The notes beneath the pieces were generated by a model. That model saw only the letters and a list, made by a program, of their open reading frames with translations, had not been told where the DNA came from and ran no database searches. From the NCBI GenBank assembly GCA_027858635.1, contig JAQICG010000109.1:1-10649 (forward strand): a stretch of DNA of 10,649 nt. The letters run 5' to 3'. Each line of letters opens with the position of its first letter. Position 1 is the stretch's first letter. Positions 1 through 5,900 of this stretch are shown here, piece by piece. Both the position numbers and the translations under genes were made by a program. The stretch comes from Gammaproteobacteria bacterium (lineage in GTDB: Bacteria > Pseudomonadota > Gammaproteobacteria > SZUA-229).

Positions 1-285
1 GATAATGTAGTGCGCGTGTATCTTTGTGAACACCTTCGGGATATCCGCGGCACGTTCTGCTTCCAGCTCAACGTGGCAGTCGACAATATTCTGCCGCGCC
101 CGTTTCAAAATATGCACCACATCGAATGCCGTGCAGCCGCCCATCCCCAACAGCAGCATCTCCATAGGACGAACACCCAGATTACGTCCACCATCGTCCG
201 GCGGCCCGTCCATAACTACTGAATGTCCACTGCCGGACTCTCCGACAAAGGACATATGATCCAGCCATTTAACCGTTGCTTTCAT
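1..285 (-). CDS. OsmC family protein, YhfA-like (3' end beyond window)
   Basis: The reverse strand reads from an ATG at 285 to the window edge with no stop, giving 95 residues. The start (MKATVKWLDHMSFVGESGSG) and the stretch RPMEMLLLGMGGCTAFDVV (about residues 39-57) match the OsmC/Ohr fold and look closest to E. coli YhfA. Cys51 in the GGC motif is the position of the first redox cysteine of the family; the second would lie downstream, outside the window. Other OsmC/Ohr members are cytoplasmic thiol peroxidases acting on organic hydroperoxides, but the substrate of the YhfA branch is not known, so only the family is called. The start is supported by a purine-rich GAGAG upstream and by alignment with YhfA at residue 1. 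The gene follows trpC in the same direction after a 356-bp spacer. In Pseudomonas a homologue sits in the same neighbourhood but next to vfr/crp, which is absent here. Confidence 0.88.
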   Translation of the reverse strand, partial: MKATVKWLDHMSFVGESGSGHSVVMDGPPDDGGRNLGVRPMEMLLLGMGGCTAFDVVHILKRARQNIVDCHVELEAERAADIPKVFTKIHAHYII

Positions 286-349
286 TAGCGTCGCTCTCTA
301 AAAAGTTGAACCTTTAAGCTACAAGGATTCATATTCATATTTTATCCAG

Positions 350-370
350 GATCATATTAAAAATATGATC
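350..370. promoter_or_regulatory. Perfect 21-bp palindrome upstream of the OsmC gene
   Basis: GATCATATT, then AAA, then AATATGATC: nine base pairs of perfect dyad symmetry, centred about 75 bp before the OsmC start. A second, shorter symmetric site (GGTAA-TT-TTACC, 384-395) lies just upstream of it. The position and AT-rich setting fit an operator for a dimeric regulator or part of the promoter region, but I do not recognise the regulator and no convincing -35/-10 pair could be fixed. It could also simply be a cruciform-prone repeat. Confidence 0.35.
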
Positions 371-467
371 AAATTCTCTTATTGGTAATTTTACCATTCA
401 CAGGTTACATATTCGGAAAGCGCTAAAACATAGTTGCCAATTAAAAGCTTACTACCTGAAAACCTTA

Positions 468-575
468 AGTCCACAGATGAACACAGATAAAAGCAGATAT
501 AGTTGTGCGCCTGCGGCGCACAACATGAATTTATTTTTTGGTTTTATCTGCGTTAATCTGCGTTCATCTGTGAAC
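468..575. repeat. Large inverted repeat with 10-bp periodic arms and central hairpin
   Basis: The left arm (about 468-500) and the reverse complement of the right arm (541-575) are nearly the same sequence, both beginning with CACAGATGAAC. Inside the right arm the unit CAGATNAACG recurs every 10 bp (reverse strand: CAGATGAACG, CAGATTAACG, CAGATAAAAC). Between the arms, 502-524 is a perfect hairpin with a 10-bp GC-rich stem, GTTGTGCGCC/GGCGCACAAC, and a TGC loop. Repeats with this CACAGATGAACNCAGATNAA look occur dispersed in many proteobacterial genomes; that statement is from general knowledge. It sits directly downstream of trpC and could end or stabilise the trp transcript. Confidence 0.75.
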
Positions 576-641
576 TAAATACTCCTGGCCTTTGCTCCAA
601 CAGTTTCACATTCAGCCAATAGACTAGCCAAATTATCGGCT

Positions 642-1439
642 TTACATAAAGAGCTCTTTCAGTTTTTCACCGGGATCATCGGCGCGCATAAAAGCTTCAC
701 CCACCAGAAAGGCGTGAACATTATTATCACGCATCAGCTTCACATCTTCCTGAGTGTGAATACCGCTTTCGGTGACCACAATCCGGTCTGCCGGCACCAT
801 AGCGCGCAGCGACAGGGTGGTCTGCAAACTGGTTTCAAAGGTGTGCAGGCTGCGGTTATTAATGCCGATCAAACGGGCATCGGTGGCCAGCGCTCTCTGC
901 ATCTCCTGTTCATCGTGAACTTCCATCAGCACATCCATTTTTAATTCATGCGCCAGCGCCAGCAGCTGTTTCAGCATCTCGTCGTCCAGCGCGGCCACGA
1001 TCAACAGGATGCAATCCGCATTAATCATTCGGGATTCGTAAACCTGATAGGGATCGATGATAAAATCCTTGCGAATCACCGGCAGCTCACAGACCGATCG
1101 CGCCTGCTTGAGAAAATTTTCGCTGCCCTGAAAAAAGTCAGCGTCGGTCAGTATTGAAAGACAGGCCGCGCCACCGGCTTCATAGCTTTTGGCAATTTCA
1201 GCGGGATTAAAGTTTTCTCTCAACACGCCCTTACTGGGCGAGGCTTTTTTAATTTCAGCAATGACCGTCGCCCTGTTCTCAGCCAGGCGGTTTTCAATGG
1301 CGGCAACAAAATCACGCACCGGACTGGCCTGCTCGGCATATTTTATTAAATCATCCAGAGCCAGTTTGGCTGAACGTTCGGCGATTTCTTCGCGTTTGCG
1401 CTGAAGAATTTTTTTCAGAATGTCGGAGGTATCAGTCAT
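642..1439 (-). CDS. trpC: Indole-3-glycerol phosphate synthase
   Basis: This cytoplasmic TIM-barrel enzyme converts carboxyphenylamino-deoxyribulose phosphate to indole-3-glycerol phosphate, the step after the PRA isomerase. The protein is 265 residues, the normal length for the monofunctional enzyme; there is no C-terminal TrpF domain as in E. coli. Family motifs are all present: AEIKKASPSKG (61-71, with Glu62 and Lys64), PVIRKDFI (120-127, Lys124), MEVH (172-175, Glu173), GINNRSL (192-198, Asn194) and VTESGI (222-227, Ser225). These are the counterparts of the known catalytic and phosphate-binding residues. The ATG lies 2 nt after the trpD stop (TAA CT ATG), so translation is probably coupled to trpD; a purine-rich AAGGA further upstream within trpD is the only ribosome-site candidate. 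It is the last trp gene of the cluster here; trpF, trpB and trpA are not in the window. Confidence 0.97.
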   Translation of the reverse strand: MTDTSDILKKILQRKREEIAERSAKLALDDLIKYAEQASPVRDFVAAIENRLAENRATVIAEIKKASPSKGVLRENFNPAEIAKSYEAGGAACLSILTDADFFQGSENFLKQARSVCELPVIRKDFIIDPYQVYESRMINADCILLIVAALDDEMLKQLLALAHELKMDVLMEVHDEQEMQRALATDARLIGINNRSLHTFETSLQTTLSLRAMVPADRIVVTESGIHTQEDVKLMRDNNVHAFLVGEAFMRADDPGEKLKELFM

Positions 1440-1441
1440 AG

Positions 1442-2455
1442 TTAAGCCGTAGTCCTTGTAACCAGTTGCTGTAATTTTTCCGCGGCCCTGCCTTCGGCAA
1501 TCACCTCTGCGGCACGTTTTACGCCTTCTGCCAGTGAACCTGCCAGACCGGCCACATAGATAGCCGCACCGGCATTAAGGCAGACAATGTCTTTTGCCGC
1601 ACCAGACTGATTCGCCAGAACATCCTTGATGATCGCCAGACTGTGTTCGGCATCAGCCGCCCTGATGGTCGCCAGTTCGGCGCGCTGCATGCCGAAATCT
1701 TCCGGCTGAATGGTGTAGCTGTTGACTTCGCCATTTTTCAGTTCTGCCACCAGCGTCGGCGCGCTGATACTGATCTCATCCATGCCATCTTCAGAACTGA
1801 CCACCAGCACATGTTTGCTGCCCAGACGTTTCAGCACTTCAGCCAGCGGCACGACCCAGTCACGACTATACACGCCCAGCACCTGATTGGGCGCACCCGC
1901 CGGATTGGTCAACGGCCCGAGGACATTAAAAATGGTACGTACCGCCATTTCCCGGCGCGGACCAATGGCGTATTTCATGGCGTTGTGATGCATGGGGGCG
2001 AACATGAAACCAAGACCGATTTCGTTGACACAGTCCGCCACCTGCGCGGGCGTTAAATCGAGATTCACCCCCGCCGCCTCCAGCACATCTGCGCTGCCCG
2101 ACTTGCTGCTGATCGAACGGTTGCCGTGTTTGGCCACGCGCGCACCGGCGGCTGCGACGACAAAAGCGCTGGCGGTGGATATATTAAAACTGCCGGAGAG
2201 ATCACCGCCGGTGCCGCAGGTGTCGACCAGATGTTCGATTTCAACTTCGACCCGGGTAGATAGTTCCCGCATCACCGAGGCGGCCGCCACCACCTCATCG
2301 ACGGTCTCGCCTTTCATGCGCAGGCCAATTAAAAAACCACCAATCTGCGCAGGCGTAGCCTCGCCGGTCATGATCAGGCGCATCACCGACGTCATCTCTG
2401 CAACAGATAAATCCTGTTTTTCTGTGACCGCTTTTATCGCGCTTCGCATATCCAT
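1442..2455 (-). CDS. trpD: Anthranilate phosphoribosyltransferase
   Basis: The enzyme transfers phosphoribosyl from PRPP to anthranilate, the second step of the tryptophan branch. The frame is open from a TTG at 2467, but I chose the ATG at 2455: the product then begins MDMRSAIKAV, which lines up with the start of other TrpD proteins (MDI-type), has a GAAG six bases upstream, and is 337 residues, the usual length. Visible motifs in this numbering are CGTGGD (80-85, PRPP pyrophosphate loop), KHGNR (109-113, anthranilate and PRPP contacts), the following SSKSGSADVLEA and GPLTNP (180-185). It is a stand-alone TrpD, not fused to TrpG. The 5' spacer after trpG is AT-rich with a short tandem repeat; the 3' end nearly touches trpC. 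Confidence 0.97.
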   Translation of the reverse strand: MDMRSAIKAVTEKQDLSVAEMTSVMRLIMTGEATPAQIGGFLIGLRMKGETVDEVVAAASVMRELSTRVEVEIEHLVDTCGTGGDLSGSFNISTASAFVVAAAGARVAKHGNRSISSKSGSADVLEAAGVNLDLTPAQVADCVNEIGLGFMFAPMHHNAMKYAIGPRREMAVRTIFNVLGPLTNPAGAPNQVLGVYSRDWVVPLAEVLKRLGSKHVLVVSSEDGMDEISISAPTLVAELKNGEVNSYTIQPEDFGMQRAELATIRAADAEHSLAIIKDVLANQSGAAKDIVCLNAGAAIYVAGLAGSLAEGVKRAAEVIAEGRAAEKLQQLVTRTTA

Positions 2456-2482
2456 AACAATCTTCAACCTTACTCTTTTATT

Positions 2483-2517
2483 ATTACTGTTTGTTAATTA
2501 CTGTTTGTTAATTACTG
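2483..2517. repeat. 14-bp tandem repeat in the trpG-trpD spacer
   Basis: The unit ATTACTGTTTGTTA occurs perfectly at 2483-2496 and 2497-2510 and starts a third time at 2511-2517 (ATTACTG), giving 2.5 copies. It fills most of the spacer between the trpG stop (2525) and the trpD start (2455), ending just before the trpD ribosome-binding region. The copy number could vary between strains by slippage. Confidence 0.85.
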
Positions 2518-2524
2518 CTGTTTA

Positions 2525-3109
2525 CTAGAGCTGCATATTCAAAAAGTTTTGCAGCAGCTGATGACCACACTCGGTCAAAATCGATTCGGGATGAAACTGC
2601 ACGCCTTCAACCGCCAGCTGCCTGTGACGCACGCCCATAATCTCATCCATTTCGCCATCATCGGTTTCGGTCCAGGCGGTTATTTCCAGACACTCGGGCA
2701 GCGAGTTTTTCTCAATGACCAGCGAATGGTAACGCGTGGGGGTGTAGGGATTTTTCTGCCCCTTGATCACATGTTCACCCTTGTGATGGATTAACGATGT
2801 TTTGCCGTGCATGATTTCGCGCGCATGCACAATTTTTCCGCCGTACACCTGACCGATACTCTGATGACCCAGACAGACGCCGAGAATCGGCACCTTGCCG
2901 GCAAAGTTTCTGATCACATCCATCGACACCCCGGCTTCATCCGGTGTGCACGGCCCCGGCGAAATCATGATGCGCTCGGGCGCACGCTGCTGAATTTCTT
3001 CAAGCGTGATCGTGTCGTTACGATGCACTTCGACATCCGCACCCAGCTCACCCAGATATTGCACCAGGTTGTAGGTGAAGGAATCATAATTGTCGATCAT
3101 TAATACCAT
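2525..3109 (-). CDS. trpG: Anthranilate synthase component II (glutamine amidotransferase)
   Basis: TrpG releases ammonia from glutamine and passes it to TrpE for anthranilate formation. The 194-residue protein is a complete class I amidotransferase: MIDNYDSFTYN (4-14), the oxyanion-loop region SPGPCTPDEAG (50-60), the nucleophile elbow GVCLGHQ (77-83) with Cys79, and VQFHPES (170-176) with His173 and Glu175. Its length shows no fusion to TrpD. In organisms without a separate pabA this subunit can also serve PabB in folate synthesis; the sequence alone cannot tell, but the place within the trp cluster favours TrpG. The gene begins 18 nt after the stop of the TIGR03790-family gene. The fourth codon is also ATG, so the true start could be three codons later. 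No strong ribosome-binding site is visible. Confidence 0.96.
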   Translation of the reverse strand: MVLMIDNYDSFTYNLVQYLGELGADVEVHRNDTITLEEIQQRAPERIMISPGPCTPDEAGVSMDVIRNFAGKVPILGVCLGHQSIGQVYGGKIVHAREIMHGKTSLIHHKGEHVIKGQKNPYTPTRYHSLVIEKNSLPECLEITAWTETDDGEMDEIMGVRHRQLAVEGVQFHPESILTECGHQLLQNFLNMQL

Positions 3110-3127
3110 GCGTGAATACTACCCGAT

Positions 3128-4171
3128 CTATAAAAGTTCTTCTTGTTTAACTGGCGATTTCAAAAACGGTGACGCCAGCGGTTCGCCCACAAACAGCCCC
3201 TGCCCCGGCCAGGCGACGCTTTTCCAGTAAGCCTCGATCAGGCTTTGACCTGCAATATAATTCTCCATGGCGATGCCCGGATGCGGAAATTTTTGTGGAA
3301 AATTACAGGGTTCCACCACCGCGCCATAACTGGCGGTGGCTCCCGCATCCAGCCAGCGCAGCAGGCTCATCTGTGAAGTGCCACTCAATATTCCGCCCGC
3401 CGAAGTCAGGTGATCGGCCATGGCACCATCAAGAAACCGGTTACTGTCGATACTTTTAACGTGCGCCAGGCCGGTGAAATAAAACATCACATCCTCTTTA
3501 TTTTCCAGCACGTTGGCATTCACCCGCTGAATCTTGAGGTGTTCGCCTAAAGCGATAATCACCTGTGAATAAAATCGCGCACGGGTGTTACGATTTTTAT
3601 CAGTGGTACTCATCAGGTAAGCGGTGCCTTCCGGCTGCTGCCCGTCCGAGCGTACACCGCGGTCGATCATGGCATAGACCTGCTCGATGGAGCTGCCGGC
3701 CAGCATCATGCTGGGGCGGATTTTAAAATCATCGAAGGGCGCACGACTGGCCGCATTAAAATAGGGACTAAGCTCGGTTCTCATGCAGCCTTTGGCGCAA
3801 TATTTTTTATCGAAACCAAAAGCAAACGCGCTGGTAATCGACATGCAGCCAGCACGAAACGTGTTACTCCAGGCCAGCGCATAAAACTGCGCATGCTCAG
3901 GCGTCTGCGCCTGCACCTGCTGATAAATTTTCTGAAACTGCACCGCGCTTAAAGCCGGGGCTTCGGGTGGAAATTCGACCACGATGATATTTTCATCGGG
4001 TATGGCTCTTTTCTGCTGGTAGTAGTCGGCAATACTCAGGCTATCCGGATCTTTTCCGTTAACGATCACCACCATTTTTTCGGCGAGGGTATATTCGCGT
4101 TCAGCCGCCGTCGCCGACAGCGCACCGCTTAACAGTGCCAGCGATATAACTATTGGAATCAGATTAACCAT
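3128..4171 (-). CDS. Secreted TIGR03790-family protein of unknown function
   Basis: 347 residues beginning with a clear Sec signal peptide (hydrophobic run IPIVISLALLSGALSA, likely cut near ATAA at 20-23), so the mature protein is predicted to be periplasmic or exported. The segment VVIVNGKDPDSLSIADYYQ (34-52) followed by KRAIP.ENIIVVE, and the C-terminal segment from GGILSG through DAGATASYGAVVEP (259-288), fit the TIGR03790 family, which is reported mainly from genomes with exosortase. No biochemical function is established. The cysteines at 109, 125, 129 and 289 could form disulfides in an exported protein. The gene sits 7 nt after the trpE stop and 18 nt before trpG, in the same direction, so it is almost certainly on the trp transcript. 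Nothing in its sequence resembles a tryptophan-pathway enzyme. Base use looks like that of its neighbours, and no frameshift is seen. The family call comes from remembered motifs, not a search. Confidence 0.8.
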   Translation of the reverse strand: MVNLIPIVISLALLSGALSATAAEREYTLAEKMVVIVNGKDPDSLSIADYYQQKRAIPDENIIVVEFPPEAPALSAVQFQKIYQQVQAQTPEHAQFYALAWSNTFRAGCMSITSAFAFGFDKKYCAKGCMRTELSPYFNAASRAPFDDFKIRPSMMLAGSSIEQVYAMIDRGVRSDGQQPEGTAYLMSTTDKNRNTRARFYSQVIIALGEHLKIQRVNANVLENKEDVMFYFTGLAHVKSIDSNRFLDGAMADHLTSAGGILSGTSQMSLLRWLDAGATASYGAVVEPCNFPQKFPHPGIAMENYIAGQSLIEAYWKSVAWPGQGLFVGEPLASPFLKSPVKQEELL

Positions 4172-4178
4172 AAGCCGT

Positions 4179-5681
4179 TCAGCTGTTTTTGATCAAACCG
4201 GATTCAGCCATGCTCACCGCGCGAAAAATGGCGCGTGCCTTGTTCATGGTTTCGGCCCATTCATTATCGGGGATGGAGTCATAGACGATGCCCGCACCGG
4301 CCTGTATCGACAGTCGTTTGTCCTTGATCACGGCGGTGCGAATCGCAATCGCGGTATCCATGTCGCCGTTCCACGACAGATAACCTACTGCGCCCGAATA
4401 GATGCCGCGTTTTACCGGCTCCAGCTCATCAATGATCTGCATGGCCCGAATTTTGGGCGCGCCGCTGACCGTGCCCGCCGGGAAGGTCGCGCGCAGCACA
4501 TCCATGGCGTCCATTTCGGGCTTGAGCTGACCGGTGACATTGGAGACGATGTGCATGACGTGCGAGTAACGCTCGACGATCATTTTATCGGTGAGCTTGA
4601 CGCTGCCGGTTTTGCTGACGCGCCCGGCATCGTTGCGCCCCAGATCGATCAGCATCAGATGCTCCGCCAGCTCCTTGGGGTCAGCCAGCAACTCGGCTTC
4701 CAGCTCCCTATCCCGGGCTTCATCTTTGCCGCGCGGACGGGTACCGGCAATCGGGCGCACGGTTATCTCGCCGTCTTCCAGACGCACCAGGATTTCGGGC
4801 GAGGACCCCACCACCTGATGATCGCCCAGATCCAGATAATACATATAGGGAGACGGATTCAGGCTGCGCAGGGCGCGATACAGATCCAGCGGCTGAGCAT
4901 AAAAAGGAATGGTCAGGCGCTGCGACAGCACCACCTGCATGATGTCGCCATCGACGATGTATTGCCGGGCCTTCTCCACGGCTGATTTGTAGCCCTGCTC
5001 GGTCAGGCCGGAAATAAAATCGGCTTCATCCACCCGGCGCGCCTCGTGAACAGGCGGCTGCGGCACGGGGCGACGCAGGCCCTCGGCCAGTTCCTGCAAG
5101 CGTTGCTCGCCCCCGGCCAGTGCGCCCTGCTGCTGAGGATCAACATGAATAATGATATACAGCTTGCCCGCCAGATTGTCGAAAACCACCACCTCTTCCG
5201 AGACCATCAGCAAAATATCCGGCGTGCCTAATGGGTCGGGTTTGTCTTCATGATCAAGACGTGGCTCGATATAGCGGATGGTTTCATAGCCAAAATAGCC
5301 CACCAGCCCGCCGGTGAAGCGTGGCAGGTCGCTGAAATCAGCATCATTCTGCGCATACTGCTGCTGAAATTCGCTGATCCAGGCCAGTGGGTCGGCGGCC
5401 TGCTGCCGCGCCACCACGATGCCATCTTCTTCAATGGTTATCTCGCGGTTGTGGATTTTGACCACTTTCCGGCAGGGCAGACCGATGATGGAATAGCGGC
5501 CCCATTTCTCCCCGCCCTGCACCGATTCGAACAGATAGGAATAGGGGGTGTTGGCCAGTTTGAGGTAAGTGCTGAGCGGAGTATCGAGATCGGCCAGCAC
5601 TTCACGCACCAACGGTACGCGATGGCTGCCAGTTTTTCTCAGTTTTTCAAATCTTGTTTTATTGGCGTTTTCAGAGGACAT
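4179..5681 (-). CDS. trpE: Anthranilate synthase component I
   Basis: TrpE makes anthranilate from chorismate with ammonia from TrpG and is normally the tryptophan-inhibited step. The 500-residue length is typical of stand-alone TrpE. The N-terminal domain carries LDTPLSTYLKL (32-42) and YLFESVQGGEKWGRYS (49-64), where Glu52-Ser53 correspond to the family's LLES tryptophan-binding motif, so feedback inhibition is expected. The chorismate-binding domain has DGDIMQVVLSQR (244-255), NPSPYMYYLDLG (275-286), PIAGTRPRG (310-318), HLMLIDLGRND (341-351) and TFPAGTVSGAPK (399-410), all intact. The start follows a weak GGGAA ribosome site. The stop is 7 nt before the TIGR03790-family gene. Upstream lies 109 bp and then the right end of a tnpB element, which separates trpE from gph. 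No Trp-rich leader peptide is visible in that short region. Confidence 0.97.
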   Translation of the reverse strand: MSSENANKTRFEKLRKTGSHRVPLVREVLADLDTPLSTYLKLANTPYSYLFESVQGGEKWGRYSIIGLPCRKVVKIHNREITIEEDGIVVARQQAADPLAWISEFQQQYAQNDADFSDLPRFTGGLVGYFGYETIRYIEPRLDHEDKPDPLGTPDILLMVSEEVVVFDNLAGKLYIIIHVDPQQQGALAGGEQRLQELAEGLRRPVPQPPVHEARRVDEADFISGLTEQGYKSAVEKARQYIVDGDIMQVVLSQRLTIPFYAQPLDLYRALRSLNPSPYMYYLDLGDHQVVGSSPEILVRLEDGEITVRPIAGTRPRGKDEARDRELEAELLADPKELAEHLMLIDLGRNDAGRVSKTGSVKLTDKMIVERYSHVMHIVSNVTGQLKPEMDAMDVLRATFPAGTVSGAPKIRAMQIIDELEPVKRGIYSGAVGYLSWNGDMDTAIAIRTAVIKDKRLSIQAGAGIVYDSIPDNEWAETMNKARAIFRAVSMAESGLIKNS

Positions 5682-5718
5682 TATATTTCCCGGAACAGGT
5701 TACAGGTATTAAGACACA

Positions 5719-5724
5719 ATCATA
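5719..5724 (-). promoter_or_regulatory. Possible -10 element for trpE
   Basis: On the reverse strand TATGAT occurs 37 bp before the trpE start, preceded by TGTACAG. No good -35 hexamer stands at 16-18 bp, so this is a weak candidate. If trpE and the genes after it have their own promoter, it must lie in these 109 bp or inside the tnpB element. Confidence 0.25.
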
Positions 5725-5770
5725 CTGTACAGACGAGCTTCACCATCGCCTTGATACTTGCTGTTCAGAG

Positions 5771-5900
5771 AATATTTTCATAGTCAGATATTGACATCCT
5801 CACCGCCCTAAAGGACGGTGATTCCTACGGCGCTCAGGCTACGATAGCCTGAGTCGCTTCGGTGGGTTCCTATTGCTGACGGCATTACCGCACCGTTCAC
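5771..5900 (-). ncRNA. Predicted omega/reRNA of TnpB with guide
   Basis: TnpB proteins use an RNA made from the right end of their own element, whose 3' part is a guide copied from the flanking DNA. Here the 3' end of tnpB and the right end hold strong structure: a perfect 9-bp stem with 3-nt loop (5833-5853, CTCAGGCTA/TAGCCTGAG) and an 8-bp stem with loop TTTA (5801-5820; one G-U pair) in which the tnpB stop codon lies in the loop. The scaffold would end at the TCAA at 5791, and the guide would be the roughly 20 nt read from 5790 down to 5771. The 5' limit of about 5900 is only an estimate. Confidence 0.5.
5801..5820 (-). repeat. Right-end hairpin of the tnpB element
   Basis: Read on the reverse strand: CACCGTCC, loop TTTA, GGGCGGTG, an 8-bp stem with one G-U pair, 10 nt from the inferred right tip. 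Its form matches the left-end hairpin (CCCCGTC, loop GTTCAG, GGCGGGG), which supports both as recognition structures for a TnpA transposase. Confidence 0.65.

Larger units (their letters stand above)
286..641. other. Non-coding spacer between trpC and the OsmC gene
   Basis: These 356 bp hold no credible gene on either strand. The part next to the OsmC gene (about 300-420) is AT-rich and contains two short palindromes, at 350-370 and 384-395. The part next to trpC (468-575) is a large inverted repeat built around a perfect GC-rich hairpin. No conventional terminator with a T-tract is visible directly after trpC; the repeat may do that job. In several gammaproteobacteria crp/vfr lies near trpC and the OsmC gene; no CRP-like reading frame is present here. 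Confidence 0.7.

Noticed and set aside
468..575. CRISPR array
   Set aside because: The periodicity is 10 bp without spacers and the two blocks are inverted, not direct, repeats; no cas gene is nearby.
1643..2056. 137-codon plus-strand frame opposite trpD
   Set aside because: It lies entirely within trpD, which has all family motifs; the product has no recognisable pattern or ribosome site.
2456..2467. TTG start of trpD four codons earlier
   Set aside because: The ATG at 2455 gives the family-typical N terminus and better spacing to a ribosome-like GAAG.
5250..5783. 177-codon plus-strand frame over the start of trpE
   Set aside because: Antisense shadow of trpE, rich in His/Gln from complementing normal codons; no domain or ribosome site.
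5682..5790. Tryptophan attenuator or leader peptide before trpE
   Set aside because: No short frame with tandem Trp codons and no terminator/antiterminator pair could be found in the 109 bp.
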